From positions 186,001 through 250,000 of the forward strand of contig NZ_OY776222.1 of NCBI RefSeq assembly GCF_963675395.1: 64,000 nt of DNA, given 5' to 3'. Both the position numbers and the translations under genes were made by a program. This document shows, one piece after another, positions 1 to 8,652 of the stretch; position 1 is the first letter of the stretch, and each line of letters begins with the position of its first letter. Below the pieces are notes generated by a model that saw nothing but the letters and a program-made list of their open reading frames with translations, was not told the origin of the DNA and searched no databases. The stretch is from an uncultured Vibrio sp. Lineage in GTDB: Bacteria > Pseudomonadota > Gammaproteobacteria > Enterobacterales > Vibrionaceae.

Positions 1-721
1 CACCGATAATACCTTTTGGCACATCTTTCGCCGGGTTTTTCGCTTCTTCTGCCGCTAAAGGAACCCCTTCAACCGCGAGGAATAACCACATCGCAAACGG
101 CAGTGCAGCCCAAACGCCATACCAGCCAAATGGTAATGCTTCTGTTGCCTGAGCAGTTGCTGGAGCAATATCAAACAGGTTATTGATGTCGAAGTCGCCT
201 ATCAGTACACCTGCGGTCGCCAAAATGGCCAACACCGCTAATCCACTAATAACCATCATGACCTTTAGAGCTTCACCCACACCAGCCATGTGAATTCCAA
301 TAAAGACGGCATAAAAAAGTGCGTAGACAACAGGGCCATCAATACCAATCAATTCATTCACCGCTGAACCAATGAATATCACAATCGCAGCAGGCGCGAG
401 CGCATATTCAATAAGTACAGATAAACCGGTAAAAAAGCCGCCCGTCGGGCCCATTGCCTGACGCGCAAAGCTATAGCCGCCACCAGCAGCCGGAATCGCC
501 GCCGACATTTCCGCCAATGATAAAACCAGCGTTAGGTACATCACCGCCATCGCAATCGCTGCGATAAGGAAACCACCCCAGCCAGCCTGAGCGATACCAA
601 AGTTCCATCCGGCAAAATCACCGGAAATAACATACGATACGCCCAGCCCCGCAAGCAGAATCCAGCCTGCGGTCCCTCGTTTTAACTGTCTTTTAGCCAG
701 ATATTCCTGATGATTAGACAT
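1..721 (-). CDS. eat: Ethanolamine permease, APC superfamily (partial, C-terminus off window)
   Basis: The visible 240 codons begin MSNHQEYLAKRQ and run off the left edge, so about half of a usual ~450-residue permease is present. The protein is strongly hydrophobic, with several membrane segments and an amino-acid permease style of Gly/Ala-rich helices (GVSYVISGDFAGWNFG near residue 25, then a GGGYSFARQAMGP stretch near 80). Members of the APC ethanolamine permease family import ethanolamine across the inner membrane. It lies 11 bp downstream of eutC on the same strand, so it is the third gene of a eutB-eutC-permease unit; an AGAGGGAT ribosome site precedes the ATG. The substrate is assigned from family resemblance plus context. 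Confidence 0.9.
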   Translation of the reverse strand, partial: MSNHQEYLAKRQLKRGTAGWILLAGLGVSYVISGDFAGWNFGIAQAGWGGFLIAAIAMAVMYLTLVLSLAEMSAAIPAAGGGYSFARQAMGPTGGFFTGLSVLIEYALAPAAIVIFIGSAVNELIGIDGPVVYALFYAVFIGIHMAGVGEALKVMMVISGLAVLAILATAGVLIGDFDINNLFDIAPATAQATEALPFGWYGVWAALPFAMWLFLAVEGVPLAAEEAKNPAKDVPKGIIG

Positions 722-732
722 AGTAAATCCCT

Positions 733-1611
733 CTACATTTTAGAAATTAAGAAATTGTTGTTGTGCTTATCTTCGAGGTCGCCACCATTCTCTTCGTCAA
801 TGGCAGAACGGTCCTTTAAGTTCACGCCTGAGAGTTGGAGTCTTCGAGCCTCTTTAAGCAAATAGAATGCGCGCTGACAGGCATCGTCATAATTAAGCCC
901 TTGCGGTCGCACGTTAGAAATACAGTTTCGGTCGGAATCCTTCGAGCCGCGTTTCGCTCCCCAAGTCAGGTACATGCCCATACTGTCTGGCGATGTCAGT
1001 CCCGGCCTTTCACCGATAAGAACCATCACGGCTTTGGCATTAAAACACTCGCCGACATCATCACCGACCGCGACTCGCCCCTGCTTCACAACAGCGATAG
1101 GCGCTAAATTCCATTGGTGTTCTTCATCACCACTCAACAGCGAAACTAAGCGGCTGATAACAGGTAAGGCATGGTTCTGGATCGCGACAGAAGAAAGACC
1201 ATCAGCGATAACGATCGCTAAATCGAGCTCGGCATTGTGTTCCTTGCCAATGGCTTCAAGCGTGTTCCAAGAAGCTTCATCAAGCTGGCGGCCTAGATCT
1301 GGTCGCTGCAAATACATGAATCGATCGGTTACTTTGCTTGTCACCACGACAGGTGGCTCAAGTGTTTGTTGAAGGATCGAGTACGAGTCTGTCAGTTGAG
1401 CAACCAGCGAATCCACATTAAGGGAGCAATGTACAGCGTCCATCGCCTGGGCGTGATCGAGCTGAAAAGAGAGCAACTCATCCGTCGGAACACTGTTGCC
1501 ACTGCGACCCAGAGCGATGCGCGCAGAAGTAAACTCACGTAACTTATCCCAAGGATTGCGCGTGACAACTTTTGCTGTTGCGCCGTCTGAGATAGAAACC
1601 ACTTTACCCAT
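733..1611 (-). CDS. eutC: Ethanolamine ammonia-lyase light chain EutC
   Basis: This is the small subunit of the adenosylcobalamin-dependent lyase that splits ethanolamine into acetaldehyde and ammonia. At 292 residues it has the normal length for EutC. The segment with IGERPGLTSPDSMG near residue 200 and the RNCISNVRPQGL block near 228 are typical of the family C-terminal half. The start overlaps the eutB stop by 8 bp, which suggests translational coupling and one-to-one assembly of the subunits. The N-terminus shows none of the extended targeting tail used for carboxysome-like encapsulation, in keeping with the absence of shell genes in the window. Identity is firm. Confidence 0.95.
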   Translation of the reverse strand: MGKVVSISDGATAKVVTRNPWDKLREFTSARIALGRSGNSVPTDELLSFQLDHAQAMDAVHCSLNVDSLVAQLTDSYSILQQTLEPPVVVTSKVTDRFMYLQRPDLGRQLDEASWNTLEAIGKEHNAELDLAIVIADGLSSVAIQNHALPVISRLVSLLSGDEEHQWNLAPIAVVKQGRVAVGDDVGECFNAKAVMVLIGERPGLTSPDSMGMYLTWGAKRGSKDSDRNCISNVRPQGLNYDDACQRAFYLLKEARRLQLSGVNLKDRSAIDEENGGDLEDKHNNNFLISKM

Positions 1612-3016
1612 GAGATCTCCCCTTATTCAGCTGTGAAATTGCTCCGGCAAACGAATTGGAAATACGGTCGTTTAATCGCACCTCGTTTACGTCTTCGAAA
1701 ATTTGCATGTCGGTGAGCCACTGTTCAAACTCGGGCGCTGGCTTTAAGCCCAACACTTTTCTCGCATACAACGCATCATGGAATGAAGTGGTTTGATAGT
1801 TGAGCATGATGTCATCAGAACCCGGAATGCCCATGATGAAAGAACACTCAGCAACACCGAGTAAGGTGAGCAAGTTGTCCATATCATTCTGATCGGCATA
1901 AGCGTGGTTGGTGTAGCAGATATCGCAGCCCATTGGCAGCCCCAGCAGCTTGCCACAGAAGTGATCTTCCAAACCGGCACGAATGATCTGTTTACCATCG
2001 AACAAGTATTCCGGTCCGATAAAACCAACCACCGTATTCACCAACAAAGGATCAAACTGCCTGGCTACGGCATAAGCTCGAGTTTCACAAGTTTGCTGAT
2101 CGACACCATGGAAAGCATTCGATGATAAAGCCGTACCCTGACCCGTCTCGAAATACATCACGTTGTTACCGACTGTTCCTCGGTTTAGTGAAAGTGCCGC
2201 TTCGTGTGCTTCTTTCAAAACCGCTAAGTTAATACCAAAGGTGTCATTGGTACCTTGTGTGCCACCAATTGACTGGAAAACCAGATCGACAGGCGCACCC
2301 ATCTCAATGGCCTCGATGGTGTTGGTTACGTGGGTCAGAACGCAAGACTGGGTAGGAATTTGATAGTGCTGAATAACCTCATCCATCAACTTCATCAATT
2401 TCACTGCCTGAGGCACGTTGTCGGTTGCTGGGTTAATACCAATCACTGCATCACCGTTGCCATACATCAGACCATCAAAGATCGTCGCAGCAATGCCATT
2501 AAGAGAGTCGGTCGGATGGTTGGGCTGTAAACGAGTGGATAAACGGCTTGGTAAACCAATCGTATTACGGAAAGCCGTCACCACCTGGCACTTTTTCGCG
2601 ACCAAAATCAGGTCTTGATTGCGCATGATCTTGCTGACTGCCGCCACCATTTCCGGAGTTAGACCGGGACGAATTTTGGCTAACGTGACACTGTCAGCTT
2701 GTTCGCTCAACAGCCAGTTGCGAAAGTCACCAACCGTCAGGTGTTCTATCGGTTGAAAGGCTTCACGGTCGTGAGTATCAATAATTAAGCGCGTGATTTC
2801 ATCGCTTTCATAAGGGATCACGACTTCGTTTAGAAAGGTTTTTAGTGGCAGCTCGGATAACGTCATTTGCGCCACGACGCGCTCTGCGGCTGACTCAGCA
2901 CATACTCCGGCCAGCGCATCGCCGGAACGTTCCGGCGTAGCTTTCGCCATCAAGTCTGCCAATGACTCAAAGGTATATACCTTACTTCCCTGTTGGCGAC
3001 GATAAGTTGCGGTCAT
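1604..3016 (-). CDS. eutB: Ethanolamine ammonia-lyase heavy chain EutB
   Basis: This is the catalytic large subunit of ethanolamine ammonia-lyase, a B12-dependent radical enzyme with a TIM-barrel core. The 470-residue length is slightly above the ~453 of E. coli EutB. Family blocks visible include GDAVIGINPATDN near 208, THVTNTIEAIEMGAPVDL near 247, FETGQGTALS near 309 and LLGLPMGCDICYTNHA near 355. A strong AAGGAG ribosome site precedes the ATG. It heads the eutB-eutC-permease transcription unit and is divergent from an AraC-type regulator. No reactivating factor (EutA) or aldehyde dehydrogenase (EutE) is encoded in the visible part, so downstream acetaldehyde handling must lie elsewhere. 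Confidence 0.96.
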   Translation of the reverse strand: MTATYRRQQGSKVYTFESLADLMAKATPERSGDALAGVCAESAAERVVAQMTLSELPLKTFLNEVVIPYESDEITRLIIDTHDREAFQPIEHLTVGDFRNWLLSEQADSVTLAKIRPGLTPEMVAAVSKIMRNQDLILVAKKCQVVTAFRNTIGLPSRLSTRLQPNHPTDSLNGIAATIFDGLMYGNGDAVIGINPATDNVPQAVKLMKLMDEVIQHYQIPTQSCVLTHVTNTIEAIEMGAPVDLVFQSIGGTQGTNDTFGINLAVLKEAHEAALSLNRGTVGNNVMYFETGQGTALSSNAFHGVDQQTCETRAYAVARQFDPLLVNTVVGFIGPEYLFDGKQIIRAGLEDHFCGKLLGLPMGCDICYTNHAYADQNDMDNLLTLLGVAECSFIMGIPGSDDIMLNYQTTSFHDALYARKVLGLKPAPEFEQWLTDMQIFEDVNEVRLNDRISNSFAGAISQLNKGRSHG

Positions 3017-3199
3017 TTATGACTCTCCTTGCTACTTGGCTCTCTTTTTGCTGAACTATCAATAAGCGTTTAGAAAAGTATTGCCAAATGTATTCCAGAG
3101 CGTTATCAAAAATCGGCAATACTAAAAATTAACCAACAAACAAATGGTTACTCTTAATTTGCTCTAAAATGATTCACAAAAAGGACATTGGAAGAAAGT

Positions 3200-4144
3200 A
3201 TGATCAGTGATGGATCGCACCATATTGCACCAGACTTGTGCACCAACCCCACAAAAGATGCAAACCAACAAGCAGCAAGCCTTGTCAATTGGCAGCAGGA
3301 ATACGACCAAATCAGCAATGGGCGCTTTCTGGGGCAAATCCGAGAGCGACGGTTCAACAATGTGCATGTATTTCGTGAAGACAGTAACCGCGCACTAAGA
3401 CAGCAATGTCGTATTGAAGAAGGTGGACTTTGGCTAGGGATAAGCGTTGAGAATAAAGCGTTGCATATTAATCATTCGCAACTTGACGCTGACAAGCTAT
3501 TACTTCGCCACGGTGGCGTAGACTTCGAGTTAATTACGCCAGAAGCGTTTGCGATTTATGGCATGGTGCTCAAGCAAGATTTTGTTCAGAAGCTCAAAGA
3601 GCAACTCGAGCTTGACGATGTTAAAGAGCAAGAACTCTACTTGTCCGGCTTAAGCGAACGCCACATTCAGCAACTCAAATACTACTTAGGCATATTGCTT
3701 GATCCTAACCAAGGTCGATGGTCGTGCGAAACGCATCAAACCGTCGTCAAAGATGTCCTGATGGAGCTGTTGTCTTTAAGCTCGCAGCAAGAAGTGTCGC
3801 CAAGAACGACCTCTCAGAGGCATGTTGTGATGAACCGAATTCGACAATATTTGGAGAATCAGGATTACAGAACCCCAATTACCGTGAGTGAACTGTGTGA
3901 GGCGGTACATGTTAGCCGTAGAACATTGCAATATACGTTTGAAGCGTGCTGTGATACTTCACCGAAACAGTTTATTCATCGAATGCGACTGAATCAGATA
4001 CGCCGGATACTGCAAAACCCTCAAGAAACTCGTAACATCGCAGAGATAGCCTTTGATTTTGGCTTTTTCCATCTCGGCCAGTTCGGCCAAAGCTACAAGC
4101 AACTGTTTGGTGAAACACCCACAGAAACAAGGCAATACATCTGA
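3200..4144 (+). CDS. eutR: AraC-family regulator, EutR-like activator of the ethanolamine genes
   Basis: This is a 314-residue regulator with a C-terminal AraC/XylS double helix-turn-helix (about residues 210-312). The first recognition helix region reads SELCEAVHVSRRTLQYTFE and the second IAEIAFDFGFFHLGQF, followed by the usual GETPTE. The N-terminal 200 residues are a sensing region similar in layout to EutR. I chose the ATG at 3200 (MISDG) because GGAAGAAAG precedes it; a TTG four codons upstream would be weaker. The gene is divergent from eutB with 183 bp between starts. In enterobacteria EutR activates eut genes with ethanolamine and B12; that role here is inferred from position. Confidence 0.85.
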   Translation: MISDGSHHIAPDLCTNPTKDANQQAASLVNWQQEYDQISNGRFLGQIRERRFNNVHVFREDSNRALRQQCRIEEGGLWLGISVENKALHINHSQLDADKLLLRHGGVDFELITPEAFAIYGMVLKQDFVQKLKEQLELDDVKEQELYLSGLSERHIQQLKYYLGILLDPNQGRWSCETHQTVVKDVLMELLSLSSQQEVSPRTTSQRHVVMNRIRQYLENQDYRTPITVSELCEAVHVSRRTLQYTFEACCDTSPKQFIHRMRLNQIRRILQNPQETRNIAEIAFDFGFFHLGQFGQSYKQLFGETPTETRQYI

Positions 4145-4209
4145 TTAAATGAGGCTTTAAGGAGTAAGTAGTCACTTCGGCTCAAGCTCCGTCATACTAA
4201 GAACGCTTG

Positions 4210-4578
4210 CTAGAACGAGATATTCTGAGCAACACGCCACAGAACGCCACTGGGGTCAAACAGACAACATTCACGCATCCCCCAGGGTTGATCGACCAAA
4301 TCAGTGAGACGGGATCCAAACCTATCATGATTCAATTGTGAGAGATGTTGGTGCCAGCTTTCTACATTTTCCACCAGCAGATGCATCATGAAATTATGGC
4401 AATGTTCTGGCTCATAAAAGTTTTGTAAAAGGAATGAATGATTCCCTCGGAAAAAATAGGCCACGTCGCCAAAATCGGATGCCATTTCAAAGCCGACTTC
4501 CTGATAAAATTGCTTCGAAAGCTCATAATCCTTGGCGGGTACGAAAGACTTTATTTCTACAACATTCAGGTTTTCCAT
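4210..4578 (-). CDS. VOC-fold (glyoxalase/bleomycin-resistance-like) protein
   Basis: This is a 122-residue single-domain protein with the vicinal-oxygen-chelate pattern: a beta-alpha-beta repeat starting VVEIKSFVPAKDYELSKQFY, a central GDVAYFFRGNHSFLLQ and a C-terminal WGMRECCLFDPSGVLWRV strand. Such proteins form beta-barrel dimers that bind metals, antibiotics or small metabolites, and substrate cannot be read from sequence. GGAACTAGGAA precedes the ATG. The start is 3 bp after the stop of a small upstream ORF, suggesting co-transcription with it and with the lipoprotein gene further upstream. Confidence 0.8.
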   Translation of the reverse strand: MENLNVVEIKSFVPAKDYELSKQFYQEVGFEMASDFGDVAYFFRGNHSFLLQNFYEPEHCHNFMMHLLVENVESWHQHLSQLNHDRFGSRLTDLVDQPWGMRECCLFDPSGVLWRVAQNISF

Positions 4579-4581
4579 TTC

Positions 4582-4776
4582 CTAGTTCCAAATTCCGTAA
4601 CACGAACTATCCACCTTGAGCAATGCTCGGGTATGTTGACCGGTAATACTTTGCTTTCTTACTTCGATGGTCCATTGGTTCTCAGACGCAGCAACGATTT
4701 GAAGGCCGAGTGGTTCTATGGCAAAAATCGTCAACAAAGACTGTGAGCCAAGCTTGATGCCTGGCTCTAATGCCAT
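4582..4776 (-). CDS. Possible small protein, 64 aa, unknown
   Basis: This is a 64-codon ORF (MALEPGIKLG at the start, CYGIWN at the end) packed between the DUF3012 lipoprotein gene (19 bp upstream) and the VOC gene (3 bp downstream). An AGAGG sits 4 nt before the ATG. The close spacing on both sides argues for a real gene in an operon, but the composition is unremarkable, no domain is recognised, and an inverted repeat (TTGAGC/GCTCAA) overlaps its ribosome site. It could instead be intergenic sequence that happens to be open. Confidence 0.35.
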   Translation of the reverse strand: MALEPGIKLGSQSLLTIFAIEPLGLQIVAASENQWTIEVRKQSITGQHTRALLKVDSSCYGIWN

Positions 4777-4795
4777 TGAGCCTCTGGTAGCTCAA

Positions 4796-5059
4796 TTAGA
4801 AAATACAGTGTTGTGTGTAGCTCGATGCTTCATTCGCTGTCCAATCGCCTTTTGGTTTCTCTTTCAGGTCCTTACACCACTGTTCACTACCAACGCCATC
4901 TTGAAGGACACAATGCTTGGCAAAATCCATGGCACTTTCTGTTGTCCACTCAGTTTTTGGCTTGTCTCGCATGTCGTTACACCAACTTTCGGTGCCAACT
5001 TCATCGCTACAAGCGGTTAAAGCCGCAGACGCCAACAGTAACATCACCAGTTTTTTCAT
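4796..5059 (-). CDS. DUF3012-type lipoprotein with duplicated motif
   Basis: This is an 87-residue protein starting MKKLVMLLLASAALTAC, a clear lipoprotein signal peptide with the lipobox cysteine at residue 17. The ATG at 5059 was chosen because it gives this signal; an upstream ATG would add 20 residues that spoil it. The mature part contains two copies of a ~32-residue unit of the form VG(T/S)E.WC.D...KPK..WT..........HC, the signature I associate with DUF3012. The Cys pairs (WC...HC in each copy) could form disulfides in the periplasm. No function is known to me. Confidence 0.75.
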   Translation of the reverse strand: MKKLVMLLLASAALTACSDEVGTESWCNDMRDKPKTEWTTESAMDFAKHCVLQDGVGSEQWCKDLKEKPKGDWTANEASSYTQHCIF

Positions 5060-5246
5060 AAGATTTAGGTTCCAGTCAAATAATGTTTTAAACAAGTAAC
5101 GCTCTGATGAGGTAATCAAACATGGCTGTCGTGTACAACATCTTGAAGCGACTTTTGTATAAACTATAACTAAATTATCAGTCTACGTGTTAAGACATCG
5201 ACAATTTATCTAAAATCCATGGCTAAGCGTGTCGGTAATAATGTGA

Positions 5247-6266
5247 CTATAAACGCTTCGCAGCAGGCAAAGAAAAAAGATTCGCAGATCCCGTACCGAA
5301 ACAGGCTAAACGCAATTCCAACGCCATTTGGTTGAAATGCTCAACAACGTTTTGTGTACTGATTGTCGCGGCTTTTAGAACAGCACCAGCCTGACCGACC
5401 AAGTTAGCTCCCAAGTGGATGGCTTTCGCTGCCTCGAGCCCATTGTGGACACCACCAGATGCGATTAAAGGTAATGTTGGATACTGAACACGAATTTGTT
5501 CGAGGCAAGTAGCCGTTGGTATTCCCCAGTCACGAAACAGTTCGGCAGCGCGCTTCATGTAGGCATTATCCTGACAAAAACCTTCGACAGCACTCCAACT
5601 GGTTCCCCCCGCTCCAGCGACATCAATGGCATTAACACCGGCTTCTACCAAGCTTTCAGCCATAGCGCCGCTAATCCCAAACCCGACTTCCTTAACGATA
5701 ATGGGAACATCCACTCGTGATTGCAGTTTTTCAATCGCATGTATGACACCTATCCAGTTGTGGTCGCCATTTGCCTGAAAGGCTTCTTGCATCGGGTTCA
5801 GATGCACGATCAAGGCATCAGCCTCAATTGCTTCTACCGCTCGTTGTGCGTTGTCCAAATTCGCTTTATCACGCAGTTGCGCCGCTCCTAAGTTGGAATA
5901 CAGAGGCACACCTTTAGCCAAATCCCGAATCGTTCGACCTAAGCCTGAGTTCAAGTTCCGCTCTAGACTAATGCGTTGAGAACCCACCCCCATCGCAATA
6001 CCTAATTCACTTGCCGCCTCAGCCAAACGGCAGTTAATCGCCTCCGCCTCTTTCGCTCCACCCGTCATCGAGCTGATCAAGAACGGCAAAGCCAGCCTTC
6101 GCCCTAAGAACTCGGTAGACAGATCGATGGCGCTAAAGTCACATTCTGGCAGCGCACAGTGCTCAAACTCGACAGACTCGAAGCCAGCCGTTTTATTTTT
6201 CATGCTCATGTCATGATGTAAAACAGCGTCTAGGTGTAAATCTTTGCGATTAGGTTGCGGAGCCAT
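5247..6266 (-). CDS. fni: Type 2 isopentenyl-diphosphate delta-isomerase (FMN-dependent)
   Basis: This enzyme interconverts isopentenyl diphosphate and dimethylallyl diphosphate, the two isoprenoid building blocks, using reduced FMN. The 339 residues match the family length. Typical features are RKDLHLD near the start, LISSMTGG near residue 62, GVGSQR near 96, VPIIVKEVGFGIS near 190 (phosphate/flavin contacts) and LIASGGVHNG near 270 followed by GANLVGQAG. AGGGTGAC precedes the ATG. The gene appears monocistronic. The type 2 enzyme is unrelated to the E. coli Idi type 1 enzyme; vibrios commonly use it. Confidence 0.93.
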   Translation of the reverse strand: MAPQPNRKDLHLDAVLHHDMSMKNKTAGFESVEFEHCALPECDFSAIDLSTEFLGRRLALPFLISSMTGGAKEAEAINCRLAEAASELGIAMGVGSQRISLERNLNSGLGRTIRDLAKGVPLYSNLGAAQLRDKANLDNAQRAVEAIEADALIVHLNPMQEAFQANGDHNWIGVIHAIEKLQSRVDVPIIVKEVGFGISGAMAESLVEAGVNAIDVAGAGGTSWSAVEGFCQDNAYMKRAAELFRDWGIPTATCLEQIRVQYPTLPLIASGGVHNGLEAAKAIHLGANLVGQAGAVLKAATISTQNVVEHFNQMALELRLACFGTGSANLFSLPAAKRL

Positions 6267-6485
6267 AATGTCACCCTAAAGTAAAACAGTCGCGCAGTAT
6301 TGCGATCCTTATCAGTAACGTCAATGCGAAATTTCTGAAATATCCTCAGTACTGTTCTCAAATCTGCTAAAGCTATTGATTTACTCTTGTGTTTTGCCCC
6401 ACAAGTTTAGTACGTGCGAGGCCAGCAGCTTCTATAAGCTTGGGTAACAAATAGGCAGGATGCCAACTCGATGGTATTAAAAGTA

Positions 6486-8285
6486 CTATTGGCTGTTTTC
6501 AGACATTATCAAAGACACAATCGTACTGGTCGTACTGGGTGCAAACTGTTCGGGATCGTCACAAAAGTGAATCTTGCCTTTTTCTTCCACATGAAAGAGA
6601 GGAATGACCAAATTGTTGTTGTGATGCGCCAAATAGTCTTGGTAAGTAAAATTGTCACTTAGCTTAGTATGTTTGATTTCCGCTCCCCGGCTCAACAAAC
6701 TTGCCAATTGGCTGTAACTGACATTTCCTCCCATCAGCAACCTGCCATGATACTCCTGCGCGACAGAGTGCTTTTCACTGCCATTACCGTTAGTTTTGTT
6801 TTTTTGCAGACAATGCACTTTGTCTTCGCCAAATTCATCGACAAATTGCATACAAGCCATAATGTTAAAATGTTGATCAGGAGTTAGGGCAACAACCTGA
6901 CCAATACCAATTAGGTTAAGATTATCGTCCGCATGGCTAGAAATTGGGTTGCCATAGTAGTAATCCAAACCGAGCATACGTACCTGACTAATATACTCCC
7001 AGTTAGAATCGGTCATCAGAACCCGTCTATCATAACGCGCTAATGCCTGGCCGATTTCTCTTGCTACCCGGTTCGCCCCAATTAATAGGAAACCTCTTGG
7101 CGCTGGTTCTGCGACCCCCAGAGCGATCGCCACCGGACGAGCCGTCGCACTTTGTAAAACAACAGTTCCAATAATTACCATGAAGGTCATTGGTACAAGC
7201 AGACTAGCACCACTGACGCCGTATTCGATTAGCTTAATAGCAAAAAGAGACGAAATAGAGGCCGCAACAATACCGCGCGGTGCAACCCATGACAGAAACA
7301 GTTTTTCCTTGAGACCTAAATTACTGCGTATCGTAGCGAGGAATATTGATAACGGACGCGAGACCAACTGCATAAAGATAAACAGCATCAACGCACCAGC
7401 CCCCAAGGCAGTGAAGTCATCTAAGCTAATGCGCGCGGCTAAAAAAATAAACAAGCCTGTAATGAGCAAAATGGTCAGGTGCTCTTTGAAGTGCAGGATC
7501 TGCTGAATGTTGATCTCTTTTGCATTCGCGAGCCACATCCCCATAACGGTGACGGTAAGCAGCCCGGCTTCAGATTCTAAATGATTTGAAACCGAGAAAA
7601 CGCCAAGTACCACCATCAAAACGGCAAACGGCTGCAAATATTCTGGTAACCATGCCCTTCGTAATACTGCTGAGACCGCCGCGCCAGATGCAACGCCAAG
7701 AATGACACCAACGGCGATGATCTTGGCAAAGACTTCGACGCTATTGACCGCGCTGTGTGACACGATGAACTCGTAAACCATGACCACAAATAGCGCACCA
7801 AGCGGATCAATCAGAATCCCTTCCCAACGCAGAATATTAGCCAGAGTGCTGTTTGGTCTCACAGTTCTTAGCAGCGGGACAATCACGGTAGGCCCCGTTA
7901 CGACGGTTAAGCTGCCAAACAACATTGCCAGCTCCCATGAAAAACCCAAGAAATAATGTGTCGCCACACTCGTCACGGCCCAAGAGATAATCGCGCCAAA
8001 AGAGACAATACTCCATACCGAGCCACTCACTCCGCGAATCTCTTTAAAGTTTAGCGTTAGGCTGCCTTCAAACAAAATAACGGCCACTGCCAGAGAAACC
8101 AGAGGAAAGAGCAAGTTTCCTAATATTTCATCGGGCTTCAGCCAGTGCATAAAAGGCCCAACTATCAGGCCTGCTAAAAGTAAAAACAGTATCGCGGGCA
8201 AGCGTAGTCGCCAAGCTAACCACTGACACCCTAAGCCAATCACCCCGACCGCGGACAGTACCAGCGCTTCATTACCAACTTGCAT
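6486..8285 (-). CDS. CPA1-type cation/proton antiporter with C-terminal TrkA-N-like domain
   Basis: This is a 599-residue membrane protein. Residues 1 to ~390 form about 12 hydrophobic segments of the Na+/H+ exchanger fold, including GPTVIVPLLRT near 131 and WEGILIDPLGALF near 154 (the acidic residues expected at the ion site). Residues 400-600 resemble a nucleotide-binding RCK/TrkA-N domain (GFLLIGANRVAREIGQAL) that usually regulates transport. AGGTGG precedes the ATG at 8285; a GTG three codons upstream is a poorer choice. It probably exports Na+ or K+ in exchange for protons, useful in a marine organism. The ion is not predictable here. Confidence 0.88.
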   Translation of the reverse strand: MQVGNEALVLSAVGVIGLGCQWLAWRLRLPAILFLLLAGLIVGPFMHWLKPDEILGNLLFPLVSLAVAVILFEGSLTLNFKEIRGVSGSVWSIVSFGAIISWAVTSVATHYFLGFSWELAMLFGSLTVVTGPTVIVPLLRTVRPNSTLANILRWEGILIDPLGALFVVMVYEFIVSHSAVNSVEVFAKIIAVGVILGVASGAAVSAVLRRAWLPEYLQPFAVLMVVLGVFSVSNHLESEAGLLTVTVMGMWLANAKEINIQQILHFKEHLTILLITGLFIFLAARISLDDFTALGAGALMLFIFMQLVSRPLSIFLATIRSNLGLKEKLFLSWVAPRGIVAASISSLFAIKLIEYGVSGASLLVPMTFMVIIGTVVLQSATARPVAIALGVAEPAPRGFLLIGANRVAREIGQALARYDRRVLMTDSNWEYISQVRMLGLDYYYGNPISSHADDNLNLIGIGQVVALTPDQHFNIMACMQFVDEFGEDKVHCLQKNKTNGNGSEKHSVAQEYHGRLLMGGNVSYSQLASLLSRGAEIKHTKLSDNFTYQDYLAHHNNNLVIPLFHVEEKGKIHFCDDPEQFAPSTTSTIVSLIMSENSQ

Positions 8286-8652
8286 ATATGCCACCTATTC
8301 TTATCGTTGTTTTAGCGCCAACACACCAGAGATAATCTTATTCCTTGAAATTACTAATATAGTTGAGTTCACGTTTACTCCACCGTTCGACGCACTAAAA
8401 ATCACAAAAAAGAGAAACATGAACCCCAAAATTTCCGAGTAAGTCTAAGAATTATTGGCATTTCCCCTAAAGGAGGCTTACCCACAAACATTCGGCATGT
8501 AGAATGTCTATTCAATGTTTCTACAAATTGTAGGCGGAACCTAACATCCCAACGCTCACTGGCATAGGCCTTGAACTAAGCTTTAGCATAGGTGCTCAAA
8601 GTTAAGAATGCTCATGAGAGGATTCAAAATATCAGGATAGGGAGAAAAGCAC
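8286..8652. other. Intergenic region between divergent genes
   Basis: About 365 bp separate the antiporter gene and the DUF2339 gene, which are transcribed away from each other. The region should hold both promoters. I see no convincing ORF, RNA gene or strong inverted repeat. An AAAGGAGG-like stretch near 8470 is not followed by an open frame. Confidence 0.5.

Noticed and set aside
2163..2618. Plus-strand ORFs of 66 codons inside eutB
   Set aside because: They lie fully inside a well-supported gene on the other strand and show no independent evidence.
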